64,000 bases of DNA from Paracoccaceae bacterium (GTDB lineage: Bacteria; Pseudomonadota; Alphaproteobacteria; Rhodobacterales; Rhodobacteraceae), in contig NVUX02000026.1 of NCBI GenBank assembly GCA_002402045.2, positions 1 to 64,000 of the forward strand, given 5' to 3'. The notes below the pieces were generated by a model. The model did not search any database. It saw nothing but the letters and a program-made list of their open reading frames with translations, and was not told the origin of the DNA. Shown piece after piece: positions 8,145 through 17,457 of the stretch. The stretch's first letter is position 1, and each line of letters begins with the position of its first letter. A program made the translations under genes and the position numbers.

Positions 8145-8871
8145 GCCAGCCTCCGTCTACGTTAATGATGGCGCCATTTATGTATTTGGCGGCGTCGGAT
8201 GCCAAGAACACCGCGGTGCCGCCAATATCGGACGGCGCGCCCCAGCGGCCGGCCGGAATCCGCTCCAGAATCGCTTTATTGCGAACCGGATCAGCCTGTA
8301 ATAAAGCGGTATTGTTGGTGGCAATATAGCCGGGGGCAATGGCATTTGTAGTGATACCTTTGGCGGCCCATTCGTTGGCCAGCAGCTTAGTTATGCCCGC
8401 AACCCCGCTTTTTGATGCGGTATAAGAGGCAACGCGGATTCCGCCCTGAAATGACAGCATCGACGCAATATTTATGATAGACCCGCCTTTGAGAGCGTTG
8501 CGCGCGAAAGCCTGACACAAAAAGAACATGGCTTTCAGGTTCACATCCATCACGTCATCCCAATCGGCTTCGGTGAAGTCTACCGCATTTTCGCGGCGGA
8601 TAATGCCTGCATTATTGACCAGAATATCGAGCGGGCCTTGCCCCTCCACTATGGCGGCAGCGGCCATCGGGTCGGCAAGATCCAGCAGCAGGCCTCGCGC
8701 TTTTCCGTTGGTGTCTGCGATGGTTTTTAGCGTTTCTGCCACGCTGGAGCGCCCAGCGCAGATAACCTCGGCACCGGCCTGTGCCAGACTGATCGCGATA
8801 GCCTGCCCGATGCCGGTATTGGCGCCGGTCACTAGGGCGGTTTTGCCTTGCAGGGAGAAAAGATCGCTCAT
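8134..8871 (-). CDS. kduD: 2-deoxy-D-gluconate 3-dehydrogenase / 2-dehydro-3-deoxy-D-gluconate 5-dehydrogenase
   Basis: A classical short-chain dehydrogenase of 245 residues. It has the cofactor motif TGANTGIG (about residues 15-22), NNAG, a catalytic serine in NIASMLSFQGG and the YxxxK pair in YTASKSG. The GGIRVASYTASK segment and overall length are those of KduD, which reduces 2,5-diketo-3-deoxygluconate to KDG. It overlaps kduI by 4 bases upstream and uxuB by 11 bases downstream. With KduI it forms the route for unsaturated uronates released by polysaccharide lyases (pectin, alginate-like or glycosaminoglycan-like polymers). The product KDG is the substrate of KdgK in the same locus. Confidence 0.88.
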   Translation of the reverse strand: MSDLFSLQGKTALVTGANTGIGQAIAISLAQAGAEVICAGRSSVAETLKTIADTNGKARGLLLDLADPMAAAAIVEGQGPLDILVNNAGIIRRENAVDFTEADWDDVMDVNLKAMFFLCQAFARNALKGGSIINIASMLSFQGGIRVASYTASKSGVAGITKLLANEWAAKGITTNAIAPGYIATNNTALLQADPVRNKAILERIPAGRWGAPSDIGGTAVFLASDAAKYINGAIINVDGGWLAR

Positions 8872-9692
8872 TTCAAGTTGTCTATCGATACGAAATCCAT
8901 ATCTGTGTAATCGACATTATCTCCCGCCATCGCCCATATGAACGTGTAAGACGAGGTGCCAGCCCCGGAATGGATTGACCACGGTGGCGACAGCGCCCCT
9001 TGTTCATTCCGAACAACCATGTGCCGCGTTTCGTTTGGCTCTCCCATCAGGTGAATAACGCCTTCATCCTCGGCAAGGTCGATGTAAAGATAGGCTTCCA
9101 TGCGCCGGTCATGCACATGTGCGGGCATGGTGTTCCAAACCGAGCCCGCCTCTAGCATGGTCATGCCAACTACCAATTGGCACGAGGTCATAACCAGCGG
9201 ATGCACAAACTGGTGAATTTTGCGCTTGTTGGCCTGACGGGATGAGCCAAGCTCAACAACCGCTGCATCGGCGATTTTTATCAGGCGGGTCGGGTAGGTT
9301 TTATGGGCCGGAGCCGACAGAATATAGTATCGCCCAGCGCCGCTAAACGTGATGGGGCCAGACCCCATACCGATGTAAAGCATGTCGCCTTTGTCCATCT
9401 CGTAATCGGTATTTGCAACGCTAACCGTGCCGGGCGCGCCGATGTTTACGATGGTCATTTCCCGCCGCTCAAGCACCGTGTCTGTGCCGGCCTCGGCCAC
9501 TTTATCAAGCGTTAGAGGGGCCCCGTTGGGCACCGCACCGCCAACAATCATGCGATCATAATGGGTGTAAATCAGCCGGATTTCGCCGCTTAGAAATATG
9601 TTATCCACCAGGAAATTTTTGCGCAATGCCGCGGTATCAAACGATTTGGCGGCGTTAGGATCTATCGCATAGCGGGTTTCAACAGTGAGCAT
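8868..9692 (-). CDS. kduI: 5-dehydro-4-deoxy-D-glucuronate isomerase
   Basis: A 274-residue cupin-fold isomerase acting on 5-keto-4-deoxyuronate in the cytoplasm. The start at 9692, preceded by an AGGAT ribosome site, gives a protein that aligns from its first residues with E. coli KduI (LRKNFLVDNIFLSGE, DRMIVGG). The metal-binding histidines lie in the segment WNTMPAHVHDRRMEAYLY. The longer open frame upstream has no family similarity. Its stop overlaps the kduD start (ATGA). Its presence means the organism handles 4,5-unsaturated uronates as well as free glucuronate. Confidence 0.9.
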   Translation of the reverse strand: MLTVETRYAIDPNAAKSFDTAALRKNFLVDNIFLSGEIRLIYTHYDRMIVGGAVPNGAPLTLDKVAEAGTDTVLERREMTIVNIGAPGTVSVANTDYEMDKGDMLYIGMGSGPITFSGAGRYYILSAPAHKTYPTRLIKIADAAVVELGSSRQANKRKIHQFVHPLVMTSCQLVVGMTMLEAGSVWNTMPAHVHDRRMEAYLYIDLAEDEGVIHLMGEPNETRHMVVRNEQGALSPPWSIHSGAGTSSYTFIWAMAGDNVDYTDMDFVSIDNLK

Positions 9693-9759
9693 AATTTTAT
9701 CCTGTAGGTTTAAGGGGTGTAGCGCGGGGCAGTTTTGGTAAATTCGGGCATCAGTACGC

Positions 9760-11040
9760 CTAATGAAACAGCGAAGGCAGCCAAAGTGACAGCCCTGGAA
9801 TATAGGTGACAAGCATAAGCGTCGCTAAGGCGGCAAAATAGAACGGCCAAATTGACCGCATGACCGACCAGATCGGTATTTTTCCGACCGCACAGCCCAC
9901 GAACAATACCGCCCCGACCGGAGGTGTGCACAAGCCGATACCAAGGTTCAAAATCATGATGATGCCGAACTGGACGGGGTCAATGCCAAAGGCGATGGCC
10001 ACGGGCAGGAAAATGGGTGTGGTGATGACAATAAGGGGTGACATATCCATAAACGTGCCGAGGACCAGCAACATGACGTTGATCAATAGCAATATGACAA
10101 TCCGGTTGTCAGAGACGTTTTGCATGAACTCGACCAAAGCCATAGGAATGCGCAATATTGCTAGCAGCCAGCCAAAGGACGCGGCGCAACCGATAACCAA
10201 AAGCACCATTGCGGTGGTTCGAACCGAGGCGAGCACGGCCTCAACGAAGTTTGTCCAGTTCAGGGTCCGATAGGCGAAAACCGTAATAAGAAGCGCATAA
10301 ACCACCGCGATACACGAGCTTTCAGACGCGGTGAACACCCCGGATCGAACGCCACCAAAGATGATTCCGATTAGTATCAAACCGGGGGCGGCCACAACAA
10401 GCAGCGTGCCAACCATGCGCCACCCGGGAAAACGGTCGGTCGGGTAGCCGCGTTTTCTGGCCACAAACCAGGCCGCAACCATAAGCGAAAGCGCCAGTAG
10501 CAGCCCCGGAATAACACCAGCGGTGAACAGGTCCGCAATGGAAATCCGGCCTCCCGCAGAGATCGAGTAGATAATGAGGTTGTGCGACGGCGGCAGCATC
10601 AGCGCGATGATCGAGGACACAACCGTGATATTCACGGAATAGTCGACATCATAGCCGCGCGCTTTCATTTGCGGGATCATCAGCCCGCCAATGGCCGAGG
10701 CATCAGCCGCGGCAGACCCCGAAACACCGCCAAAAAGCGTTGACGCTACAATATTTACCTGCCCCAGCCCACCACGAAAATGGCCAACCAAAGAGCCGGC
10801 AAAATCAACCAGACGCCGGGCAATATCGCCCCGCACCATCAATTCTCCCGCAAAAATGAAAAACGGAATGGCCATAAGCGCAAATATGGAAATGCCTGAA
10901 TTTAGGCGCTGAAAAACCACCTCAGCGGGGAAGCCCATATAGGCGATTGTGGTAAAAGACGCGATTCCCAGACAAAATGCCACCGGCGTGCCGATGATGA
11001 GCAAAAGCATAAATGTGCCGAATAAGATTTGAATTTCCAT
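9760..11040 (-). CDS. dctM: TRAP transporter large permease subunit (DctM)
   Basis: An inner-membrane protein of 426 residues with about 12 hydrophobic segments, typical of DctM, which carries the sodium-driven transport step of TRAP systems. Motifs such as GSAAADASAIG and MLPPSHNLIIYS are characteristic. It lies 2 bases after dctQ and upstream of kduI. The gene neighbourhood points to a hexuronate (glucuronate, galacturonate or a 4-deoxy uronate) as cargo. That is inference from context, as DctM itself does not set specificity. Confidence 0.88.
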   Translation of the reverse strand: MEIQILFGTFMLLLIIGTPVAFCLGIASFTTIAYMGFPAEVVFQRLNSGISIFALMAIPFFIFAGELMVRGDIARRLVDFAGSLVGHFRGGLGQVNIVASTLFGGVSGSAAADASAIGGLMIPQMKARGYDVDYSVNITVVSSIIALMLPPSHNLIIYSISAGGRISIADLFTAGVIPGLLLALSLMVAAWFVARKRGYPTDRFPGWRMVGTLLVVAAPGLILIGIIFGGVRSGVFTASESSCIAVVYALLITVFAYRTLNWTNFVEAVLASVRTTAMVLLVIGCAASFGWLLAILRIPMALVEFMQNVSDNRIVILLLINVMLLVLGTFMDMSPLIVITTPIFLPVAIAFGIDPVQFGIIMILNLGIGLCTPPVGAVLFVGCAVGKIPIWSVMRSIWPFYFAALATLMLVTYIPGLSLWLPSLFH

Positions 11041-11042
11041 GG

Positions 11043-11567
11043 CTACACAGCCTCCGGTTCGGTTTCGCCAAAACGCGCGGTTGGTAAGCCGGCCATACGT
11101 CGGGCAAGCCGTTCAATTGAAAAGATGACCATCAAGCCGCCGCCCAGAACAATCGGCAAATAGGCGACGCCTCCGGGAAAGCCGAGAGATGGCAAGGTTG
11201 CGGCCCAAGCGAGCGCTGCGAGGCTGGAGCCAAAATAGACCATGCCACTTGCGAACGCGATGATCACCATGTCCGAAAGCGAATACAGGAAGAGTTTGCC
11301 TTTGGGGGGCACAATCATCACCAGAATGTCAAAACTAAGATGGTAGCCTTCGCGGATACCCACGGCGGCGCCCAGAAAAACAAACCAGCCCATCAGGATG
11401 ACCGCCAAGGGTTCGGTCCAGCTGGGGCTGTCGTTTAAAACAAACCGGCCAAAGACTTGCCACGAAATTAACGCGGTCATTAGCACCAGTCCGATTCCTG
11501 ATAACCAAAGCGAAATGCGGGCGACAACTGCCAGCATTTTACTAACTTTTAGCATTGATTTTTGCAC
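11043..11567 (-). CDS. dctQ: TRAP transporter small permease subunit (DctQ)
   Basis: A 174-residue membrane protein with four predicted helices; the segment SWTEPLAVILMGWFVFLGAA is the usual DctQ signature region. The start is GTG at 11567 with GGAG eight bases upstream; an ATG four codons in is the alternative. It separates the binding protein from DctM, in the standard P-Q-M order. A stem-loop lies between it and dctP. Confidence 0.82.
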   Translation of the reverse strand: MQKSMLKVSKMLAVVARISLWLSGIGLVLMTALISWQVFGRFVLNDSPSWTEPLAVILMGWFVFLGAAVGIREGYHLSFDILVMIVPPKGKLFLYSLSDMVIIAFASGMVYFGSSLAALAWAATLPSLGFPGGVAYLPIVLGGGLMVIFSIERLARRMAGLPTARFGETEPEAV

Positions 11568-11588
11568 TGGGGGTTCTCCGATTATAGC

Positions 11589-11618
11589 TGATCCACAGCA
11601 ATTGCTCGCTGTGGATCA
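11589..11618 (-). terminator. intercistronic stem-loop after dctP
   Basis: TGATCCACAGC and GCTGTGGATCA form an 11-bp perfect stem around an 8-base loop, 13 bases after the dctP stop codon. No T-run follows, so it is more likely an mRNA-stabilising element than a full terminator. Confidence 0.6.
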
Positions 11619-11631
11619 TAACAATGGGCGC

Positions 11632-12621
11632 TTATTCAGTTGCCTGAATGCGGGCTACCAAATCGCGCAGGCGATCGGTGTCGACAAAGCGCTCATAAAC
11701 TGGAGCCATGGCGGCGATGAACGGTGCTTTGTCAATTTCGGTAATGATTTCAACACCGGCTTCACGAACGCGCGCTTCGGAAACCGCTTCACGGGCTTCC
11801 CACAGCTCACGCATATATGGCACTGAATCCCGGGCGGCTTGGCGAACCATGGCCTGATCATCAGCCGAAAGTTTTTCCCACGCTGCGGAAGACATCACCA
11901 GAACCTCGGGCACGATCAAATGCTGGTCGAGGGTGTAATATCCAGCCACTTCGTAATGGCCCGAGGATTCAAAGGAAGGCCAGTTGTTTTCCGCGCCATC
12001 GATCACGCCGGTCTGAATTGACGAGTAAACTTCGCCGTAGGGCATGGGGGTTGCGTTTGCGCCAAGAGAGTTGACCATTTCAACAAAAAGGTCAGATTGC
12101 ATCACGCGGAACTTCAGTCCTTCAAGGTCTTCGATGGATCTAATTGGCCGCACGCTGTTATAAAACGACCGCGAGCCCCCATCATAAAACGCCAGACCGA
12201 TCAGGCCGTGGGCCTCAAATGCCGCAAGAATTTCATCGCCAATCGGGCCGTCCATTACGGTGTGCATGTGTGCAACCGACCGGAAAATGTATGGCAGTGA
12301 CGGAATTTTGGTTTCTTCGATCAGGTTGTTGAATGGCCCAAGGCTCACGCGGTTCAGGTCAATAACCCCGAGCCGGGTTTGCTCGATCGTGTCTTTTTCT
12401 TCGCCGAGCTGCGCCGAGTGGAACATATCAATGCCGATACGGCCGTTTGAGCGCTCTTCCAGCAGCTCCCCCATATACACAACCGCGGCAACGGTTGGAT
12501 AGCCGTCGGGGTGGGTATCGGATGCGCGCAGCATCAGGTCGGCAGCGCTTACAATTGTTGCCGAAACAACAATCGCAGCCGATGCGAGCAGCGTCGTGCT
12601 CAGAGATTTCCAGGATTTCAT
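11632..12621 (-). CDS. dctP: TRAP transporter substrate-binding protein (DctP), probably uronate-specific
   Basis: A 329-residue periplasmic binding protein with a signal peptide (cleavage near ATIVSA-ADL, about residue 26). The DctP segment [11 protein letters not shown] contains Arg172, the position of the conserved arginine that grips the substrate carboxylate in this family; the segment [12 protein letters not shown] is also typical. The ATG at 12621 has a strong GGAGG ribosome site. It is flanked by uxaC upstream and dctQ downstream, so a hexuronate is the natural ligand guess. Confidence 0.87.
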   Translation of the reverse strand: MKSWKSLSTTLLASAAIVVSATIVSAADLMLRASDTHPDGYPTVAAVVYMGELLEERSNGRIGIDMFHSAQLGEEKDTIEQTRLGVIDLNRVSLGPFNNLIEETKIPSLPYIFRSVAHMHTVMDGPIGDEILAAFEAHGLIGLAFYDGGSRSFYNSVRPIRSIEDLEGLKFRVMQSDLFVEMVNSLGANATPMPYGEVYSSIQTGVIDGAENNWPSFESSGHYEVAGYYTLDQHLIVPEVLVMSSAAWEKLSADDQAMVRQAARDSVPYMRELWEAREAVSEARVREAGVEIITEIDKAPFIAAMAPVYERFVDTDRLRDLVARIQATE

Positions 12622-12650
12622 TTCAATTCCTCCAGTTGGGTTGTCCGGCA

Positions 12651-14057
12651 TCAAAGCCGGTATGCTTGCTTTGCAAGTCGATAAGTGAGGTCGTGAGCAA
12701 CCTCTATTGCCTCATCCATTTCCAACCGCCCTGAAGCGATCATCGTGGCGAGGTATGCACAATCCACCCGACGCGAAACATCGTGGCGGGCAGGAATTGA
12801 ACAAAAAGCGCGGGTGTCATCATTAAACCCGACTGTGTTATAGAAACCGGCGGTTTCGGTTGTTGTTTCGCGAAAGCGGCGCATCCCCTCGGGGCTGTCA
12901 AAAAACCACCAAGCCGGCCCGATTTTTAAGGCGGGGTAAACGCCCGCGAGCGGTGCCAGTTCGCGTGAAAACGATGTTTCATCAAGTGTAAAAACAATGA
13001 TTGTCAGATCGGGGTTGGTGCCAACCGCGTCTAGCATGGGTTTTAGTGCATGCACGTAATCAGTGCGGGTCGGGATGTCGAAGCCCTTGTCGCGGCCATG
13101 GGATTGCAGAATTGATCTGGAATGATTGCGGTAGGCGCCGGGGTGAATTTGCAATACCAGCCCGTCATCAATGCTCATGCCCGCCATTTCGGTAAGCATC
13201 TGCCCGCGAAACGCATCGGAGTCTTCGGCGGTGGCGGTGCCTGCAATCGCCTTGGCAAACAGCGCGGCCGCTTCGGCTTGCGGCAGATCTTCGGTGCGGG
13301 CGGTGGGGTGCCCGTGGTCGGTGCTGGTGGCCCCGTAAGATTTGAAATAGGCGCGCCGGATGCGATGGGCGTCAAGATACCCTTGCCACGTTGAGGTGTC
13401 ACAACCGGTCAGCGCCCCCAGCTGCTCGACATTTTCCTGAAAACCGTCAAATTCTGGATCAACAACATTATCTGGCCGATAAGATGTGATCACTCGGCCG
13501 TTCCAGTCCGAGCTTTTGATCATCTTGTGCCAGCGCAGATCATCCAGCGGGCTTTCTGTTGTGGCGATGACTTCGATATTGAAGCGGTCAAACAAAGCGC
13601 GGGGGCGAAACTCGGGTTTTGGCAGGCAATCGGCGATCTGGTCGTAAATATCATCGGCGGTATCTGGGCCAAGCCGCTTGGTTACGCCAAAAACCGTTTC
13701 GAAGGCGTGTTCTAGCCAAATGCGGCTTGGGGTGCCGCGCAGGGTGTAAAAATGCTCGGCAAATACCCGCCAAATTTTCCGCCCGTCGGTTTCCACCGCG
13801 CCGCCATCAACACGTGGCACCCCCAGGCTTTCTAGCGAAACCCCCTGCGAATACAGCATTCTGAACACATAATGATCAGGGGTTACAAACAGCTGTGCCG
13901 GGTCGGGAAATGGCTGGTTTTCAGCAAACCAGCGCGGGTCTGTGTGGCCGTGCGGGCTAAGTATCGGCAGGTCGCGAATTTCGGCATAAAGCGTTTGCGC
14001 CAAAGCGCGGGCGCTTGGTTCTATTGGGAATAGTCGGTTTTCAGCCAACAAGCTCAT
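12651..14057 (-). CDS. uxaC: glucuronate (uronate) isomerase
   Basis: A 468-residue amidohydrolase-fold enzyme that converts D-glucuronate to D-fructuronate, and often D-galacturonate to tagaturonate, in the cytoplasm. The metal-binding HxH motif is His36 and His38 in [21 protein letters not shown] and [13 protein letters not shown] near the C terminus are also UxaC segments. It is the first gene of the leftward uronate operon and diverges from a GntR regulator. The intervening 102 bases hold a CTAG-rich repeat cluster that is probably the operator. Confidence 0.92.
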   Translation of the reverse strand: MSLLAENRLFPIEPSARALAQTLYAEIRDLPILSPHGHTDPRWFAENQPFPDPAQLFVTPDHYVFRMLYSQGVSLESLGVPRVDGGAVETDGRKIWRVFAEHFYTLRGTPSRIWLEHAFETVFGVTKRLGPDTADDIYDQIADCLPKPEFRPRALFDRFNIEVIATTESPLDDLRWHKMIKSSDWNGRVITSYRPDNVVDPEFDGFQENVEQLGALTGCDTSTWQGYLDAHRIRRAYFKSYGATSTDHGHPTARTEDLPQAEAAALFAKAIAGTATAEDSDAFRGQMLTEMAGMSIDDGLVLQIHPGAYRNHSRSILQSHGRDKGFDIPTRTDYVHALKPMLDAVGTNPDLTIIVFTLDETSFSRELAPLAGVYPALKIGPAWWFFDSPEGMRRFRETTTETAGFYNTVGFNDDTRAFCSIPARHDVSRRVDCAYLATMIASGRLEMDEAIEVAHDLTYRLAKQAYRL

Positions 14058-14091
14058 GGTGTTTCTTTCTGTAACCTATTAACTGTTCGAT

Positions 14092-14137
14092 CTAGAAATA
14101 AATGTCGTGACTAGTAACTAGTATGCTAGTAAGCTAG
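14092..14137. promoter_or_regulatory. CTAG-rich operator region between uxaC and gntR
   Basis: Five CTAG tetramers occur within 46 bases (14092, 14111, 14118, 14126, 14134). The first pair of the tight group forms the palindrome CTAGTAACTAG, and the last three are spaced 8 bases apart. CTAG is normally rare in proteobacterial DNA. The GT-N-AC core fits the general operator shape of GntR regulators. It probably controls both divergent transcripts. Confidence 0.6.
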
Positions 14138-14159
14138 ATAAGTCAACGGAGGAAATGCT

Positions 14160-14858
14160 TTGGCTAATATAAAACTCGAGTCTATAAATACGCAGCGCGG
14201 CCCAACGGTTGCTGAGCAGGTTTTTGACTATTTATACGAGCGCGTTCTTACCCTTGAGCTGCCCCCGGGCGCCAAGCTTTCGGAGGTTGAGGTTTCGCGG
14301 CAAATGAACGTTTCGCGCCAGCCGGTGCGCGAGGCGTTTTTCCGGCTGTCTCAGCTCGGGTTTTTACTCATTCGCCCGCAGCGCGCCACGGTTGTGCGCC
14401 CCATTTCCGAGCGCGAAGTATTGCAGGCCATGTATATTCGTTCGGCGCTGGAGTTTGAGGTTGTACACAATGCGACCACACAGGCGACACCTGAGCAACA
14501 CGCCACTCTGCGCAATCTTATCGCCAAACAAAATGCTGCGGTTGAGACCGGCGATAAAATCCTTTTCCATACGCTGGATGATTTATTTCACAAAAGCATT
14601 TGTGAAGTGGCAAATGCTGGCTATGTCTGGACCTATATCAAAGAAAAAAAAGCTCATATGGACCGCGTGCGGTATCTGACATTGGACGCCGGTGCTAAAA
14701 TTGCCTTAGATGAACATAAGCACATACTGGATGCGATTGAATCTGGTGACAGCCAAAAAGCGGTCGATCAGATGCGCAGCCATCTATCTCGCATTAAAAT
14801 TGATTTGCCCATAATCCGGAAAAAGCACGAACAGTACTTTTTGAAGGAAGACAAATGA
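14160..14858 (+). CDS. GntR-family (FadR subfamily) transcriptional regulator of uronate catabolism
   Basis: A 232-residue regulator with an N-terminal winged helix (SEVEVSRQMNVSRQPVREAF, about residues 41-60) and an all-helical FCD effector domain with conserved metal-site residues such as the histidine in HKSICE. The start is TTG at 14160: a GGAGG site ends 7 bases before it, and the nearby ATG at 14155 is in another frame that stops within six codons. It overlaps kdgK by 4 bases. By position it is the local UxuR/ExuR/KdgR-like repressor acting on the CTAG-rich region; the effector is probably a uronate or an intermediate of the pathway. Confidence 0.82.
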   Translation: MANIKLESINTQRGPTVAEQVFDYLYERVLTLELPPGAKLSEVEVSRQMNVSRQPVREAFFRLSQLGFLLIRPQRATVVRPISEREVLQAMYIRSALEFEVVHNATTQATPEQHATLRNLIAKQNAAVETGDKILFHTLDDLFHKSICEVANAGYVWTYIKEKKAHMDRVRYLTLDAGAKIALDEHKHILDAIESGDSQKAVDQMRSHLSRIKIDLPIIRKKHEQYFLKEDK

Positions 14859-15775
14859 CCCCCCGATCACAGAAAATTCTATGTATTGGGGAATGTATGG
14901 TTGAAATCGCGTCGGGTGAAGGCAAAAACTGCACCAAGGGCTTTGCGGGAGACACGTTTAACACCGCTTGGTACCTGAGGCGTGCTTTGCCTGCGGCGTG
15001 GGATGTTTCGTATTTTACCGCCATCGGAGATGACACCGCCTCTGAAGAGATGCGCGCGTTTATGCAGGCTGCCGGGGTAAACACCGCTGACATTATTAAA
15101 GTGCCGGGTAAAACCGTAGGCCTTTACATGATTCATCTGCAAAATGGCGAGCGCAGTTTTTCATATTGGCGAGAGAGCGCCGCCGCACGGATGCTGGCAA
15201 ATGATGAAACGCGCTTGCGGGCCGCCATGCGCACAGCGGGCACACTCTATTTTTCAGGAATAACGGTTGCGATATTGGACCCACAGGGCCGCAGAAACTT
15301 GCTCGCTGCCGTAAAAAATGCGCGCGAAAATGGGGCAACGGTGGTGTTTGACTCCAATCTCAGGCCGCGATTATGGGAAAATGAAAGCACCATGAAAAAG
15401 GAAATCATGCGGGCGGCGGCGGTATCCGATATTGTTTTGCCATCTTTTGAAGACGAAGCAGATTATTTTAAGGATGCGTGCTTGCAGGATACCGTTGCGC
15501 GCTACCACGCGGCGGGTGCCAGTCTGGTTGTGGTTAAAAACGGGGGGGGCGAGATATTGGCGTCGAAATTCGGGGCTGACACCTGCGTGCAGCTTCCCGA
15601 AATCATTGCTGCGCCGGTAGATACGACCGCAGCCGGTGATGCCTTTAATGCCGGGTTTTTGTCGGCTTATCTGCTGGACCAAGATCTTGCCGCCGCGTTG
15701 AAAGCTGGCTCTGCGCTTTCTGCCCGGGTTATCAGCCAACGCGGTGCCTTGGTTGAAAATACGGACAGGGCCTGA
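14855..15775 (+). CDS. kdgK: 2-keto-3-deoxygluconate kinase
   Basis: A PfkB/ribokinase-family kinase of 306 residues that phosphorylates KDG to KDPG, the Entner-Doudoroff intermediate. The N-terminal segment ILCIGECMVEI and the C-terminal catalytic motif DTTAAGDAFNAGF are clear, and the substrate-contact segment SYWRESAAAR fits KdgK. It is translationally coupled to the GntR gene (ATGA overlap). It joins the UxaC-UxuB-UxuA and KduI-KduD branches. A KDPG aldolase gene is not in the window. Confidence 0.9.
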   Translation: MTPRSQKILCIGECMVEIASGEGKNCTKGFAGDTFNTAWYLRRALPAAWDVSYFTAIGDDTASEEMRAFMQAAGVNTADIIKVPGKTVGLYMIHLQNGERSFSYWRESAAARMLANDETRLRAAMRTAGTLYFSGITVAILDPQGRRNLLAAVKNARENGATVVFDSNLRPRLWENESTMKKEIMRAAAVSDIVLPSFEDEADYFKDACLQDTVARYHAAGASLVVVKNGGGEILASKFGADTCVQLPEIIAAPVDTTAAGDAFNAGFLSAYLLDQDLAAALKAGSALSARVISQRGALVENTDRA

Positions 15776-15794
15776 AGCTGACCGCGCCGTTTGG

Positions 15795-16942
15795 CTATTT
15801 CTGAGGCGGTTGAAGCGAAGAGATGGTGAACCAGCTGAGAATAACCAACGGGATGCCAAGGCCAAACGATACCCGAATGCCAAAATACTCGGCGATGAAG
15901 CCAAGTAGCGGCGGGGCCAATAAAAAGGTGGTAAATGCAACCTGTGCAAGGGATGCCACATTGGCGGCTGCCGGGCGGTCTGTTCGCTGCGCCGCTGCCG
16001 ACATTGCCAGCGGAAATATTGCGCTAGTGCCAAACCCCATCAAGGCAAAACCGATGAGCGCCATTGCAGGGTTTGTGGCAAAGGTAACGGTAACGACACC
16101 AACCCCCAAAGTGGCAACCAGAACCCGGGCCACCAAGGTGGTGCCGAAGCGGTCTATAAGCCCATCGGCAAAAAACCTTAGTATCCCCTGAGAGAGGGCG
16201 CCAAAGGCCAAAGCCAGCCCGCTCAAAAACGGGGTGGTGTGGAACACATCGCGCATAAAAATTACAGACCAGTCCGCCGAAGCGCCCTCTAGCAGCATGG
16301 CGGACAGGCAAAAGGCCACGATCAGCAAAATCCCCTTGGTTGGCCACACAAATTCGGAGCTGGAGTCGCTATCATGGGGCCGCGCGGGGGCTGGCTTAAA
16401 ACCCGCAAACAGCCAGAAGGTTGCCAGCGAACAAAGCACGGTTATGGCCAATAATTGCGCGGCGGGATGGATGCCAAATTGCGCGGCCCCCGCCCCAATA
16501 AGCCCGGTGGTAAAAAACCCGAAGCTCCACATCGCGTGCGCGCGGTTCATTATACGCCGACCAACAAGATGCTCGGTCCTGTCAGCCTCCAGATTCACCA
16601 GAATTTCGACAGCGCCAATCGCCAGACCACCAATTGCGAGCAAAACGAAAAAAGCAATCGGCGTATGCATCATCGAGGCGGCGGCTTCGGCAACTCCGAG
16701 CATGGGGATGCCTAGAAACAGGGTTTTTTGAAAGCCAAGCCGCTTTAAAAGCGGGCCCGCAAACATCAGGGATATCTGAACACCCAAAGCAGACCCGATG
16801 AGCGCACCGCCCAGCACAGTTTTGCTCACCTCCATCTGGGATTGAAGGTCCGCCAGCCGCGGAAATATGCCTCCTAAAACGACGGCGTATATAAAAAACT
16901 CAAATAAACATATGTTTGAGGTGCCATCTGTGGTTTGCGCAT
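15795..16942 (-). pseudogene. MFS transporter with N-terminal frame break
   Basis: The open frame from 16835 codes 346 residues with about 11 hydrophobic segments of a major facilitator protein, but it begins after the first helix. In the same frame upstream (16836-16901) the DNA codes FFIYAVVLGGIFPRLADLQ, which looks like the missing first helix, with no in-frame start codon before a stop at 16953. Plausible starts at 16942 (MRKPQ) or 16927 are one frame off and would join this helix if the A6 tract at 16893-16898 (T6 in the mRNA sense) had one more base. So the gene has probably suffered a single-base slip, or the assembly has one. It follows the degraded SMP-30 gene by 21 bases and was probably a sugar transporter. 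Confidence 0.6.
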
Positions 16943-16963
16943 TTTGGGTTCGCTATCTGCCAG

Positions 16964-17426
16964 TTATGGGCGCTGTGCACCGCTAATGCCGACCTCGACA
17001 ACATAGAGTGATGTGGTCGCGGTGATAAATATCTTGTTTTTGTGGGGGCCGCCAAAGGTAAGATTTGCTACCACTTCCGGCACGCCGGGGCTGATATCAG
17101 CAAAAATGCGGGTGTTCACAAGCTGGCCATCCGCAGAAAGATCAAGCGCACGGATATGATGTGGGGCTTCTTTATCGTTCGAGAACCCCGAATCGGCAAC
17201 GCAGGCGACTTCATTCAAATCTGCCGACACGCGAAACACATAACAGCCGCTCAGGTTGTTCTCACCGGAAACAACGCCGTTTTCATCCATCAACCCGTAA
17301 TCCGGGTCGGCGAACCAGACCGGACCTTCGGCCCACGCACACCCCTGATAGAGGCGCTCAACGTGTGCGCCCTCAACCATATTTCAAGAATTGCTCATGC
17401 AGTACAATGATGTCATTGTTTGGCAT
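16964..17426 (-). pseudogene. SMP-30/gluconolactonase family remnant with internal deletions
   Basis: Family members are about 290-300 residues; here only 138 codons are open (start 17380). The remnant keeps the start AHVERLYQGCAWAEGPVWF and the end EVVANLTFGG...ATTSLYVVEV, but three internal blocks are missing: about 100 residues after GPVWFAD (joined to the later WFTDPDYG-type segment), about 20 before VADSG, and about 35 between SPGVP and EVVANLTFGG. The lost parts hold the metal-binding asparagine and aspartate of the lactonase site. The original start is probably ATG 17426, with a TTGGAG ribosome site, coding MPNNDIIVLHEQFLKYG before a frameshift. Once probably a sugar-lactone hydrolase, now very likely inactive. 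Confidence 0.75.
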
Positions 17427-17457
17427 AGTGCGCTCCAATACTATTTTTCCGCGATCA

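Noticed and set aside
8868-9812. Longer kduI reading from 9812
   Set aside because: The added 40 residues overlap the end of dctM, lack similarity to KduI, and the ATG at 9692 has a good ribosome site.
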